Shown here: positions 34,983-43,661 of the stretch, one piece after another
Layout: every line of letters starts with the position of its first letter
Position numbering within the stretch: position 1 is the first letter of the stretch
Assembly: GCF_001184025.1 (NCBI RefSeq)
Contig: NZ_BBYG01000013.1
Location: forward strand, 1-64,000
Reading direction: 5' to 3'
Length of the DNA: 64,000 bases
From: Streptomyces maremycinicus
GTDB lineage: Bacteria; Actinomycetota; Actinomycetes; Streptomycetales; Streptomycetaceae
Notes under the pieces: model-generated
What the model saw: the letters and a program-made list of their open reading frames with translations, nothing else
Told to the model about the DNA's origin: nothing
Databases searched by the model: none
Program-made: the position numbers and the translations under genes

Positions 34983-36446
34983 ATGCCCCCCACACCGTCC
35001 CGGTCCCCGCGTAGCCCCCACCCGGCACGCCGTCCATCCCGTCGCTCCGTCCGGCGCGGGCGCCCCCGCTGGGCCATGCGGGCGACGACCACGCTCTCGG
35101 TGGTGCTGCTCGCCGCCGCCGGGATCGGTCACTCGGTGGTCGCCGGCCTCGACGCGGAGATCGCCCGGGTCGACCCCTTCAAGGACATGAAGAACCGTCC
35201 GCGGGCCGGTCACGGCATGAACGTCCTGCTCGTCGGCACCGACGGCCGCGACAACATCACGGAGACGGAGCGCCGCCGCTACCGCCTGGGCGGGGCCCCC
35301 TGTCACTGCACCGACACGATCATGATCGTGCACATCTCGGAGGACCGGGAGCGGGCCAGCGTCGTCAGTCTCCCGCGTGACTCCTACGCGGAGACGCCCC
35401 CGCACACCGACCAGGTCACCGGCAAGGAGCACAGCGGCCACCCGATCAAGATCAACTCGGCGTACGCGGAGGGCGGACCGCAGCTCACCGTCCGCACGGT
35501 CGAGAACATGACCCACGTGAAGATCGACCACTACCTGGAGGTCGACTTCACCAGCTTCATGAAGACGGTGGACGTGCTGGGCGGCGTGCGGATCTGCACG
35601 GCGAAGCCCCTGAAGGACAGCTACACGGGCCTGGACCTGGCACCCGGCGCCCACACCCTCCAGGGCGGTCAGGCCCTCCAGTACGTCCGCTCCCGGCACA
35701 CGGACGGCTCCTCCGACCTGGGCAGGATGAAGCGCCAGCAGCGGTTCCTGGCGGCCCTGGTGGAGCGGGCCACCTCCTCCGGGGTGCTGCTGAACCCGCT
35801 GAGGTTCCGGGACGTGACACGGGCCGTGCTCGGCTCGGTGCGGGCCGACCGGGGCTTCGGCACGGACGAGCTCCTCGACCTCGGCCGGGCGATGCGCACC
35901 TTCTCCCCTTCCTCCTCCGAGTTCACGACCGTCCCCATCGGCGAGCTGGACCACGTCGTGAAGGGTCTCGGCTCGACGCTGAAGTGGGATCCGGTGAAGT
36001 CGCAGCGCCTGTTCCGCGCCCTGCGCGAGGACGAGCCGCTCGCCTCCGCGGGAGCCCGGCCGCGCGACGACGGGGCGACACGCGTGGACGTGGCCCCGCA
36101 GCAGATCAGGGTCCAGGTCGAGAACGGCACCCGCACCGCGGGGCTGGGCAGGCGGGTGGACGCGGCACTGGCGGCGACGGGCTTCCGTACGACCCGGCAG
36201 CCGGTCAGCGCGGCCGCGCCCTCGACGCGGCGCACGGTCGTCGCCTACGACCCCCGCTGGGACCGCTCCGCGAAGTCGCTCGCGACAGCCCTGCCGGGCA
36301 GTGAGCTGCGGGCCGTGAAGGGCCTCGGGCCGACCCTGAAGGTCATCGCGGGGACGGACTTCCACCAGGTCCGCAAGGTACGCGCGGCCCAGGTGGAGCA
36401 GGGCGAGTCGACCGTGGTGCGGGGCGACGAAGTGGGCTGCTCCTAG
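34983..36446 (+). CDS. LytR-CpsA-Psr (LCP) family protein 4 with LytR_C domain
   Basis: 487 residues from ATG 34983 with GGAGGTG 7 nt upstream; the open frame runs far upstream over the antisense of the glycosyltransferase. Arg/Pro/Ser-rich cytoplasmic N-terminus (1-31), helix about 34-53, LCP domain: MNVLLVGTDGRDN, CHCTDTIMIVHISEDRERA, VVSLPRDSYAE, KINSAYAEGGP, VKIDHYLEVDFTSF, ALQYVRSRHTDGSSDLGRMK. LytR_C from IRVQVENGTRTAG (about 378). It is divergent from the glycosyltransferase with 132 bp between starts. The CHC motif near the substrate pocket is unusual among the paralogues here. Confidence 0.93.
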   Translation: MPPTPSRSPRSPHPARRPSRRSVRRGRPRWAMRATTTLSVVLLAAAGIGHSVVAGLDAEIARVDPFKDMKNRPRAGHGMNVLLVGTDGRDNITETERRRYRLGGAPCHCTDTIMIVHISEDRERASVVSLPRDSYAETPPHTDQVTGKEHSGHPIKINSAYAEGGPQLTVRTVENMTHVKIDHYLEVDFTSFMKTVDVLGGVRICTAKPLKDSYTGLDLAPGAHTLQGGQALQYVRSRHTDGSSDLGRMKRQQRFLAALVERATSSGVLLNPLRFRDVTRAVLGSVRADRGFGTDELLDLGRAMRTFSPSSSEFTTVPIGELDHVVKGLGSTLKWDPVKSQRLFRALREDEPLASAGARPRDDGATRVDVAPQQIRVQVENGTRTAGLGRRVDAALAATGFRTTRQPVSAAAPSTRRTVVAYDPRWDRSAKSLATALPGSELRAVKGLGPTLKVIAGTDFHQVRKVRAAQVEQGESTVVRGDEVGCS

Positions 36447-36455
36447 GCGAATGTG

Positions 36456-36473
36456 CGTTTCTGGTGTGAAACG
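36456..36473. promoter_or_regulatory. Inverted repeat CGTTTC-N6-GAAACG before the copper-storage gene
   Basis: A 6-bp-arm inverted repeat about 115 bp upstream of the Csp-like gene, followed by a further GAAACG at 36477-36482. Could be an operator. It does not resemble the usual CsoR site (long C/G runs). Confidence 0.3.
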
Positions 36474-36588
36474 TACGAAACGGCTCGCTCCGTCCGATGG
36501 CGCGGGACACGTGGGAGGCGTACGACGGAAGGGCACGCACGGGGCCCGGCCCGGGCCCCCTCACCCCCAGAACCCTCCAGGAGGAGCC

Positions 36589-36951
36589 ATGACCCAGCCC
36601 GGAACCATGACCGCCATGAGCAAGCAGATGCAGGACTGCGTCGAGGCCTGCATGTCCTGCCACAGCGTCTGCGAGGAGACCATGAGCTCCTGCATGCAGA
36701 TGGGCGGCCAGGCCCAGATGCAGATCATGCGCGCGCTGATGGACTGCTCCGAGACGACCCGCATGTGCGCCGACATGATGATGCGGCGCTCGCCCATGTC
36801 GGCCGAGATGTGCGCGATGTGCGCCAAGGCCTGCGACATGTGCGCCGAGGCGTGTATGGCCATGCCGGACGATCCGCAGATGATGCGCTGCGCGGAGTCC
36901 TGTCGCCGCTGCGCCGAGATGTGCCGCACGATGGCGGGCGCCACCATGTGA
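36589..36951 (+). CDS. Four-helix-bundle Cys/Met-rich copper-storage-like protein (DUF326)
   Basis: 120 residues from ATG 36589 (perfect AGGAGGAGCC). Sixteen cysteines in helical spacing (17, 21, 24, 28, 35, 53, 60, 75, 78, 82, 85, 89, 101, 105, 108, 112) and 26 methionines. This pattern is that of Csp copper-storage proteins, whose four-helix bundle is lined with thiolates binding many Cu(I) ions. There is no signal peptide or Tat motif, so a cytosolic Csp3-like store is expected. It is a single gene with its own strong terminator. The five Met clusters (for example MMMRR, 63-67) make it richer in Met than most family members. Confidence 0.88.
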   Translation: MTQPGTMTAMSKQMQDCVEACMSCHSVCEETMSSCMQMGGQAQMQIMRALMDCSETTRMCADMMMRRSPMSAEMCAMCAKACDMCAEACMAMPDDPQMMRCAESCRRCAEMCRTMAGATM

Positions 36952-36966
36952 CCGCCGCCCGGACGG

Positions 36967-36999
36967 ACTCAGGGGCACCCTGTGCGGGTGCCCCTGAGT
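36967..36999 (+). terminator. Terminator after the copper-storage gene
   Basis: Perfect 14-bp stem ACTCAGGGGCACCC / GGGTGCCCCTGAGT with a 5-nt loop, 16 bp past the stop. It lies between two convergent genes and can serve both. Confidence 0.8.
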
Positions 37000-37081
37000 G
37001 CGACTCCTATCAACCCGGCGCGGCGGCCCGGCCCTGCGCAGCAATGCCCGGCCACGTGGCCCGGTCGCGTGGCCGCCCGGC

Positions 37082-38365
37082 TCAGTTGCCCGAGACGGTG
37101 ACCTTCTCGTCGTTCTTCAGCTGTTCGACCAGGGTCTTCACCTTGGCCTTGTCCCAGACGAGGTTGCCGCCGGTGGAACCGGAGATCGGCATGTTCATCG
37201 ACTTGCCGTCACCGCTGTTGACGCCCTTCATCGCGAAGAACATCGACCCCAGGTCGTACAGGCCCATGTCCTTGTCGACGATGAGGGTGTCCAGGCCCGC
37301 GCTCATGGTCGGGTAGAGCTTGAACGGGTTGAGGACCGTGCCCGGGGTGGCCACCTGGTTGGCGAGGGCCGCGAGGAACTTCTGCTGGTTCTTGGTGCGG
37401 TCCAGGTCGGAACCGGCGAGGGCGTAGCGGGTACGGACGAACGCGAGGGCCTCCTCGCCGTTCAGGGTCTGCTTGCCCTTCTTGAGGTCGGCGCCCGACT
37501 TGGTGTCCTTGATGTCCTGCGGGATGTCGATCTCGACACCGCCGACCGAGTCCACGATGTTCGCGAAGCCGGCGAAGCCGATCTCCACGTAGTGGTCGAT
37601 GCGCAGACCGGTGTTGAACTCGACCGTGCGCACCAGGAGTTCGGGGCCGTCCTCGGCGTAGGCGGCGTTCAGCTTGGTGTGCCGGCCGGTGCCCTTGTAC
37701 GTCTTGCCGGACTCGGAGCCCACGAAGGACGGGATCTCCACGTCCGAGTCACGCGGCAGCGAGATGAGCGTGTCGCCGTTGGACCCGGTGTGCAGGATCA
37801 TCATCGAGTCCGTGCGCTTGCCGTCGGCGGAACCGGTGTGCAGTTCCTTCTTCTCCTCGGCGGACATGCCCTCGCGGCTGTCGGAACCGACGATCAGGAA
37901 GTTGGTGCCCTCGCCCGCCTCGGGCCGGTCGATGACCTTCGACAGGTCGACCTCGCGCTTCAGCTTGCCGTCGGCCCAGAAGTAGGTGCCCACCGAGGTG
38001 ACGACCAGCACGGTCAGCACGGTGATCGCCGTCCACTTGATGCGACGGCGCCAGTTCGGCGCGGGGCGCGCGGGACGGGTGTCGTAGCCCCCGGGACCGC
38101 CGGGGCCGCCGGAGTCGCCCCCGTAGACCTGGCCCGAGCTGTAGCCGCTGTCGTACCCGGTGTTCTGAGCGTTGGTGTAGTCGCCGTATCCCTGGCCGTT
38201 GACGTACGACGGCTGCGGCGGGACTCCGGCGCCCTGCGGCGGCGCGGCCGGGCCGCGGCGGACCTGCCGCATGACACGCGGGCTCTCGGGCTGCGCGTTC
38301 GCGCTGCCGCCGCCGTACCGGTTGCCGCGGTCGCTGTCGGACCATCCCTCGGGCCAATCGTTCAT
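37082..38365 (-). CDS. LytR-CpsA-Psr (LCP) family protein 5
   Basis: 427 residues from ATG 38365. The frame continues upstream over the thioesterase antisense. There is no clear ribosome site. Cytoplasmic N-terminus (1-108) is Gly/Tyr/Pro/Gln-rich, helix about 115-133, then LCP domain: NFLIVGSDSREGM, RTDSMMILHTGSNG, TLISLPRDSDVEIP, KLNAAYAEDGP, LRIDHYVEIGFAGF, ALAFVRTRYALAGSDLDRTK. No LytR_C domain. It diverges from LCP 1-4 in sequence and orientation and has its own promoter region shared with the divergent thioesterase gene (about 120 bp). Confidence 0.93.
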   Translation of the reverse strand: MNDWPEGWSDSDRGNRYGGGSANAQPESPRVMRQVRRGPAAPPQGAGVPPQPSYVNGQGYGDYTNAQNTGYDSGYSSGQVYGGDSGGPGGPGGYDTRPARPAPNWRRRIKWTAITVLTVLVVTSVGTYFWADGKLKREVDLSKVIDRPEAGEGTNFLIVGSDSREGMSAEEKKELHTGSADGKRTDSMMILHTGSNGDTLISLPRDSDVEIPSFVGSESGKTYKGTGRHTKLNAAYAEDGPELLVRTVEFNTGLRIDHYVEIGFAGFANIVDSVGGVEIDIPQDIKDTKSGADLKKGKQTLNGEEALAFVRTRYALAGSDLDRTKNQQKFLAALANQVATPGTVLNPFKLYPTMSAGLDTLIVDKDMGLYDLGSMFFAMKGVNSGDGKSMNMPISGSTGGNLVWDKAKVKTLVEQLKNDEKVTVSGN

Positions 38366-38485
38366 GCGGACCAGTGTGCAGGGCAGGACTGTGTGCCGGA
38401 CAAGGGTCGTCGGAAAATCAGGGCCCCCCTGTTGCCAAGCTGACACAAAGTCCCGGCTTGTCCCCGTCGGCATAAGGTGGAGGAC

Positions 38486-39046
38486 ATGACAGACCAGGTC
38501 ACCGCGGCGGACTCGGGCAGCACCCCGGACATCCCGGGCAAGCCCACATCCGCGTCCCGCACCACCCTCAGCCACATCATGACCCACAACGACACCAACC
38601 TCCTGGGCACGGTGCACGGTGGCGTGATCATGAAACTCGTGGACGACGCGGCGGGCGCGGTGGCCGGACGGCACTCGGGCGGGCCCGCCGTCACCGCGTC
38701 CATGGACGAGATGGTGTTCCTGGAGCCGGTCCGCGTCGGCGACCTCGTGCATGTGAAGGCCCAGGTCAACTGGACCGGCCGGACGTCGATGGAGGTCGGT
38801 GTCCGGGTCCTGGCCGAGCGCTGGAACGAGTCCACTCCGCCCACCCAGGTCGGCTCGGCCTACCTGGTCTTCGCCGCCGTCGACGCCGACGGCAAGCCCC
38901 GCGCGGTCCCCCCGGTCCTCCCGGAGACCGAACGCGACAAGAGGCGGTACCAGGAGGCCCAGATCCGCCGCACCCACCGGCTGGCCCGCCGCCGCGCGAT
39001 CAGGGAACTCCGCGAACGCCGCATCGCGGAGGGACTCGAGGACTGA
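38486..39046 (+). CDS. Hotdog-fold acyl-CoA thioesterase
   Basis: 186 residues from ATG 38486 with GGTGGAGGAC; GTG at 38477 is weaker. Single hotdog domain of the YciA/cytosolic acyl-CoA hydrolase type: HIMTHNDTNLLGTVHGGVIM (30-49), LVDDAAG with the catalytic-type aspartate, VTASMDEMVFLEPVRVGDLV, and WTGRTSMEVGVRV. It hydrolyses acyl-CoA to free acid and CoA; chain-length preference unknown. The basic C-terminus (about 140-186, RRYQEAQIRRTHRLARRRA) is an extension beyond the domain. Neighbour of an acyl-CoA dehydrogenase, which fits a role in acyl-CoA metabolism. Confidence 0.9.
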   Translation: MTDQVTAADSGSTPDIPGKPTSASRTTLSHIMTHNDTNLLGTVHGGVIMKLVDDAAGAVAGRHSGGPAVTASMDEMVFLEPVRVGDLVHVKAQVNWTGRTSMEVGVRVLAERWNESTPPTQVGSAYLVFAAVDADGKPRAVPPVLPETERDKRRYQEAQIRRTHRLARRRAIRELRERRIAEGLED

Positions 39047-39296
39047 GCGGGCCCCGGACCGAGCAGGCGCGTTACCCGAAAGCCCCGGCATGATCAGCCT
39101 TCTCTGACATGTACAGACGACCTCTGGTGAGGGGCCCCTCAGGCGGGCCGCGCCGGCGGCCGGTGAGCGGCTGTCGGCGGCCGCGGTGGTGGAGGGCGAG
39201 CGGGGCGAGCGTATGACCGCGGAGCTCGCCGAGGGCCGCCGCCGGGTGGGGCGCCGGATCATCCGTGAGGGTCCGTCCTTCGGGGGCTGAGAACGG
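39047..39296. other. Intergenic region with a possible gene remnant
   Basis: About 250 bp without a recognisable gene. One plus-strand frame from about 39110 to a TGA at 39288-39290 reads like a coding C-terminus (VVEGERGERMTAELAEGRRR then RRIIREGPSFGG), with neither a good start nor a ribosome site. It may be the remnant of a deleted gene or chance in G+C-rich DNA. Confidence 0.3.
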
Positions 39297-39328
39297 CGGA
39301 GGGCGCCCGGTCCCCCGGGCGCCCTCCG
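39297..39328 (-). terminator. Terminator after acyl-CoA dehydrogenase
   Basis: Perfect 14-bp stem CGGAGGGCGCCCGG / CCGGGCGCCCTCCG with a 4-nt loop, 19 bp beyond the minus-strand stop. Confidence 0.8.
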
Positions 39329-39347
39329 TGTGTCGGTGCGGCGAGCT

Positions 39348-40505
39348 CTACGGCAGGTTCCTCGCCATGACGATGCGCTGGACCTGGTTGGTGCCCTCGT
39401 AGATCTGCGTGATCTTCGCGTCGCGCATCATCCGCTCCACCGGGTAGTCCCGGGTGTAGCCGTAGCCGCCGAGGAGCTGGACCGCGTCCGTGGTGACCTC
39501 CATCGCCACGTCCGAGGCGAAGCACTTCGCGGCCGCGCCCATGAAGGTGAGGTCGGAGTCCACACGCTCGGACTTGGCCGCCGCCGCGTAGGTCAGCTGA
39601 CGGGCGGCCTCGATCTTCATGGCCATGTCGGCGAGCATGAACTGGACGCCCTGGAAGTCGGCGATCGCCTTGCCGAACTGCTTGCGCTCCTGGACGTAGC
39701 CCTTGGCGTAGTCGAAGGCGCCCTGGGCGACACCCAGCGCCTGCGCGGCGATCGTGATGCGGGTGTGGTCCAGGGTCTTCATCGCGGTCGCGAAGCCCGT
39801 GCCCTCCTCGCCGATCATGCGGTCGGCCGGGATGCGGACGTTGTCGAAGTAGACCTCGCGGGTCGGGGAGCCCTTGATGCCCAGCTTCTTCTCCGGGGCG
39901 CCGAAGGAGACACCCTCGTCGGACTTCTCCACGACGAACGCCGAGATGCCCTTCGAGCGCTTCGTGGGGTCCGTCACGGCCATCACCGTGTAGTACTCGG
40001 AGACGCCCGCGTTGGTGATCCAGCGCTTCACGCCGTTCAGGATCCAGTGGTCGCCGTCCCGGACCGCCTTCGTCTTCATGCCGGCCGCGTCCGAGCCCGC
40101 GTCCGGCTCGGACAGGGCGTAGGAGAACATCGCCTCGCCCCTGGCGAGCGGCGTCAGGTACCTCTTCTTCAAATCCTCGGAGCCCGACAGGATCACCGGC
40201 AGGGAGCCCAGCTTGTTGACCGCCGGAATCAGCGAGGACGACACACAGGCCCGCGCGACCTCCTCGATCACGATCACCGTGGCCAGGGCGTCCGCGCCCG
40301 CGCCGCCGTACGACTCGGGCACGTGCACCGCGTGCAGGTCGCTCGCCACCAGCGCGTCCAGCGCCTCCTGCGGGAAGCGGGCCTCCTCGTCCACCGCGGC
40401 GGCGTACGGCGCGATCTTCGCCTCGGACAGCGAACGGATCGCGTCGCGGAGCATGTCGTGCTCCTCGGACGGGCGGTACAGGTCGAAGTCAGCCGATCCG
40501 GCCAA
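39348..40505 (-). CDS. Acyl-CoA dehydrogenase
   Basis: 385 residues from TTG 40505, preferred because GGAG lies 10 nt upstream and family members begin AGSADFDLYRPSEEHDMLRD. GTG starts at 40514 and 40535 are possible. FAD-dependent dehydrogenase of the acyl-CoA dehydrogenase superfamily: SEPDAGSDAAGM (FAD/substrate contact), WITNAG, ERKQFGKAIADFQ, GGYGYTRDYPVERMMRDAKI, and the catalytic glutamate in QIYEGTNQVQR. It catalyses alpha-beta desaturation of acyl-CoA with electron-transfer flavoprotein as acceptor. Chain length or branched-chain specificity cannot be read from sequence. Confidence 0.93.
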   Translation of the reverse strand: MAGSADFDLYRPSEEHDMLRDAIRSLSEAKIAPYAAAVDEEARFPQEALDALVASDLHAVHVPESYGGAGADALATVIVIEEVARACVSSSLIPAVNKLGSLPVILSGSEDLKKRYLTPLARGEAMFSYALSEPDAGSDAAGMKTKAVRDGDHWILNGVKRWITNAGVSEYYTVMAVTDPTKRSKGISAFVVEKSDEGVSFGAPEKKLGIKGSPTREVYFDNVRIPADRMIGEEGTGFATAMKTLDHTRITIAAQALGVAQGAFDYAKGYVQERKQFGKAIADFQGVQFMLADMAMKIEAARQLTYAAAAKSERVDSDLTFMGAAAKCFASDVAMEVTTDAVQLLGGYGYTRDYPVERMMRDAKITQIYEGTNQVQRIVMARNLP

Positions 40506-40702
40506 GGTGTTCACGCTCCAAAACGCTACGGTCACCGACGCTAATTACCGTTAAGTAACTCAAATTCTAGGCGTCCACCCACCCGAGTGATACGTGAGTT
40601 TGGCGACAGGGGGCTTTCTTCTGACAACTGCCCGGTGAGGGGAGCCCGCACGCCCCGACTATGCTCGGGCGCGCAGCGACGCCGTCCCCACCTGGAGCAT
40701 TC

Positions 40703-42046
40703 ATGGCCCTCAAGATCACCGTGATCGGCACCGGCTATCTCGGCGCAACGCACGCCGCGGCCATGGCCGAGCTGGGTTTCGAGGTGCTCGCTCTCGACGT
40801 CGTGCGCGAGAAGATCGAGATGCTGGAGCGCGGCGAGACCCCGATGTACGAGCCGGGGCTCGAGGAACTGCTGCGCCGGCACGTCCCCGGCTTCGAGGGG
40901 TCCAGCGGGCGGCTGCGCTTCACCCAGGACTGGGCCGAGGTGGGCGCCTTCGGCGATGTCCACTTCGTGTGCGTGAACACCCCGCAGAAGCACGGTGAGT
41001 ACGCCTGCGACATGTCCTACGTCGAGTCCGCCATCGGCTCCCTCGCACCGCACCTGACGCGACCCGCCCTCGTCGTCGGCAAGTCCACCGTGCCGGTGGG
41101 TTCCGCCGACCGCCTGGCCCGGACGATCGCCGAGCTCGCGCCCGCCGGCGCGGACGCCGAGCTCGCCTGGAACCCGGAGTTCCTGCGCGAGGGGTTCGCG
41201 GTCCAGGACACCCTGCACCCGGACCGCATCGTCGTCGGGGTGCGCAGCGAGCGCGCCGAGGCGCTGCTGCGGCAGGTGTACGAGACGCCGATCGGCGAGG
41301 GGTCGCCGTTCGTCGTCACCGACTTCCCGACCGCCGAGCTGGTGAAGACCTCCGCGAACTCCTTCCTGGCCACCAAGATCTCCTTCATCAACGCGATGGC
41401 CGAGGTGTGCGAGGCCGCCGACGGCGATGTGGCCAAGCTGGCCGAGGCCATCGGCTACGACGACCGGATCGGGAAGAAGTTCCTGCGGGCGGGGATCGGT
41501 TTCGGCGGCGGCTGCCTGCCCAAGGACATCCGGGCCTTCATGGCACGGGCCGGCGAGCTCGGCGCCGACCAGGCGCTGACCTTCCTGCGCGAGATCGACT
41601 CCATCAACATGCGCCAGCGCGGGCAGATGGTCGAGCTGGCCCGGCAGGCACTGGGCGGCGGATCCTTCCTGGGCAAGCGGATCGCCGTGCTCGGCGCCAC
41701 CTTCAAGCCCGACTCCGACGACGTACGGGACTCGCCGGCCCTCAACGTCGCCGGGCAGATCCACCTCCAGGGCGGACAGGTCACGGTGTACGACCCGAAG
41801 GGCATGGCCAACGCCCGCCGGGTCTTCCCGACGCTCGGGTACGCGGACTCGGCCCTGGAGGCGGTCCGGGGCGCGGACGCCGTACTGCACCTGACCGAGT
41901 GGCGGGAGTTCCGGGAGCTCGACCCGGCGCAGCTCGGGGAGGTCGCGACGACCCGGCTGGTCCTCGACGGACGCAACGCGCTCGACCCCGTCCTGTGGCG
42001 CAAGGCCGGCTGGACGTACCGGGCGATGGGCCGTCCGACCGCCTGA
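40703..42046 (+). CDS. UDP-glucose 6-dehydrogenase
   Basis: 447 residues from ATG 40703 (GGAG 5 nt upstream). UDP-glucose/GDP-mannose dehydrogenase family: NAD site VIGTGYLGATHAAAMAELGF (7-26), VNTPQ (91-95), STVPVGS (128-134), WNPEFLREG (156-164), and active-site cysteine C271 in GFGGGCLPKD. Full three-domain length. It makes UDP-glucuronate from UDP-glucose for surface polysaccharides. GDP-mannose as substrate is an alternative given manC nearby, but the motif set favours UDP-glucose. It ends at a strong bidirectional terminator. Confidence 0.92.
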   Translation: MALKITVIGTGYLGATHAAAMAELGFEVLALDVVREKIEMLERGETPMYEPGLEELLRRHVPGFEGSSGRLRFTQDWAEVGAFGDVHFVCVNTPQKHGEYACDMSYVESAIGSLAPHLTRPALVVGKSTVPVGSADRLARTIAELAPAGADAELAWNPEFLREGFAVQDTLHPDRIVVGVRSERAEALLRQVYETPIGEGSPFVVTDFPTAELVKTSANSFLATKISFINAMAEVCEAADGDVAKLAEAIGYDDRIGKKFLRAGIGFGGGCLPKDIRAFMARAGELGADQALTFLREIDSINMRQRGQMVELARQALGGGSFLGKRIAVLGATFKPDSDDVRDSPALNVAGQIHLQGGQVTVYDPKGMANARRVFPTLGYADSALEAVRGADAVLHLTEWREFRELDPAQLGEVATTRLVLDGRNALDPVLWRKAGWTYRAMGRPTA

Positions 42047-42134
42047 GCGCGGGAGCGGGAGCGGGAACCGCCACGGGTACGGCAACGGGAGCGAGGGCGG
42101 CCGCACGTAGGACGCGGGCACAGGTCCACGGAGC

Positions 42135-42175
42135 GACGCCGGTTCGGCCGAGGCTCAGTCGGCCGAACCGGCGTC
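42135..42175. terminator. Bidirectional terminator, 17-bp stem
   Basis: GACGCCGGTTCGGCCGA (42135-42151) and its exact complement (42159-42175) around a 7-nt loop, followed by TTGCT, between the convergent UDP-glucose dehydrogenase and CGNR genes. Confidence 0.85.
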
Positions 42176-42217
42176 TTGCTGCATTCTGCACCACCGGCCC
42201 GTGCCCCGGCCGGTGAA

Positions 42218-42757
42218 CTACTTCGCCCGGTACCGGCGCATCTTGGCGCGCGCCCCGCACACCTGCATCGAGCACCAGCGCCCCCGCCCCGCCGGGCTGC
42301 GGTCGTAGTACGCCCAGTGGCAGGTGGCGGCCTCGCAGGCCTTCAGCCGGTTCCAGGTGCCCGCGATCAGCGCCTCCGCCACCGCGGCGGCCGTACGGGT
42401 CAGCAGCGAGGCCGCGGGGCCGGACGGAGCGAGGCGGGCGGAGCCGTCCCGCTCGTCGATCGTGACCAGCAGGGGCGCCGACGCCAGCAGCTCGCCCAGC
42501 GGGGTCACCTCGCGGTGCGGCGGATGGCCCGCGTGGGCCAGCAGGGCCGCGCGCAGCGACTCGCGCAGCTCGCGGGCCCCAGCCAGCTCGCCCGATGCGT
42601 CGTCGGCGTGCCCGGCGCCCTCGGTGTTCTCCGGCAGCCCGAAGCGCGCCCGGCCCTCCGCCGTGTCCAGCGCGTCCACGCCCGACTCGAGGTCCAGCGT
42701 GTTCACCAGGGACTCGACCAGAGCCAGGCCCCCGGGCGCCGCCGATCGGTCATTCAT
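42218..42757 (-). CDS. CGNR zinc-finger / ABATE-domain regulator
   Basis: 179 residues. An N-terminal ABATE-type domain (about 8-130) precedes a C-terminal CGNR zinc finger: C141 and C146 in KACEAATCHWAYYD, C162 and C167 in GRWCSMQVCGARAK. The signature reads CGAR instead of CGNR. Such proteins are thought to be stress-linked transcription regulators in actinobacteria; targets unknown. It is divergent from two VOC-family genes (about 100 bp), which makes those its likely targets. Confidence 0.88.
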   Translation of the reverse strand: MNDRSAAPGGLALVESLVNTLDLESGVDALDTAEGRARFGLPENTEGAGHADDASGELAGARELRESLRAALLAHAGHPPHREVTPLGELLASAPLLVTIDERDGSARLAPSGPAASLLTRTAAAVAEALIAGTWNRLKACEAATCHWAYYDRSPAGRGRWCSMQVCGARAKMRRYRAK

Positions 42758-42858
42758 GGTTGCGACGTTACCGCCAATGCGGGAGCATGCAGTAACCGTT
42801 ACTGGTTACCCGGATCTAGGGGTAACCATCCCGTTCGTCCGATCGCCAGGAGGAAGTC

Positions 42859-43218
42859 ATGGCTCTCGCCACGCTGGGCGTCGTCGTTCTGGACTGTCCC
42901 GACCCCGCCGCGCTGGCCGGTTTCTACGCCGAGGTGCTGGGCGGGACCGTCGAGGGCGAAGGAGAGTGGGTCGACGTGAAGGTGCCCGGTGGCCAGTCGC
43001 TGGCCTTCCAGGCCGCGCCCGGGTTCGTACCGCCCGCGTGGCCCGCGCCGGCGCACTCGCAGCAGTTCCATCTGGACCTGAACGTCGACGACCTCGACGC
43101 CGCCGAGCGGGGCGTGCTGGCACTCGGCGCGAAGCCGCTGGACGCGGAGGACCGCTCGCGCGGCTGGCGTGTGTACGCGGATCCGGCGGGGCACCCGTTC
43201 TGCCTGTGCAGCTGCTGA
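42859..43218 (+). CDS. VOC family (glyoxalase/bleomycin-resistance fold) protein, copy A
   Basis: 119 residues with AGGAGGAAGTC before the ATG. Single vicinal-oxygen-chelate module: VVVLDCPDPAALAGFYAEVL (8-27), FHLDLNVDDL, and a C-terminal YADPAGHPFCLCSC. It lacks strong catalytic signatures, as usual for this annotation. It resembles the adjacent copy B at start, HLDLxxDDxxxAE and tail, so the two arose by tandem duplication. Substrate unknown. Divergent from the CGNR regulator. Confidence 0.88.
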   Translation: MALATLGVVVLDCPDPAALAGFYAEVLGGTVEGEGEWVDVKVPGGQSLAFQAAPGFVPPAWPAPAHSQQFHLDLNVDDLDAAERGVLALGAKPLDAEDRSRGWRVYADPAGHPFCLCSC

Positions 43219-43262
43219 AGCCCGTACGACACCCCGTACCGCGCCCGAGCCAGGAGGATCGC

Positions 43263-43661
43263 ATGCCGCCCGTCGCCCGCTTCCGTTCCGTCGTCCTCGA
43301 CTGCCCCGACCCCCGTGCGCTCGCCGACTTCTACGCGGCGGTCCTGGGCGGCACGCCCGAGGCCGAGGACGGCGAGGAGGACTGGTTCGTCCTGTACGTT
43401 CCCGGAGGTCCCCGGATCGCGTTCCAGCGGGTGGAGGGGTACACCCCGCCGGAGTGGCCGCGCGCCGACCGCAATCCGCAGCAGTTCCACCTCGACCTCG
43501 ACGGCGGCGCCACCTGGGCGGAGATCGACGCCGCCCACGAGCGGGTGCTGGCGCTGGGGGCGCGGCCGCTGGACCTGGAGGACCGGGAGAAGAAGGACTT
43601 CCAGGTGTACGCCGACCCGGCGGGGCATCCGTTCTGCCTGTGCCGGATCGAACACCCGTGA
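43263..43661 (+). CDS. VOC family protein, copy B
   Basis: 132 residues from ATG 43263 (CAGGAGGATCGC). Paralogue of copy A: SVVLDCPDPRALADFYAAVL near the start, EWPRADRNPQQFHLDLDGG in the middle, and YADPAGHPFCLCRIEHP at the end. It has a longer middle loop. The 44-bp gap to copy A suggests one transcript. The two proteins may act as hetero- or homodimers. The DNA downstream (43662-43802) has short GAGC-rich repeats and no gene. Confidence 0.88.
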   Translation: MPPVARFRSVVLDCPDPRALADFYAAVLGGTPEAEDGEEDWFVLYVPGGPRIAFQRVEGYTPPEWPRADRNPQQFHLDLDGGATWAEIDAAHERVLALGARPLDLEDREKKDFQVYADPAGHPFCLCRIEHP

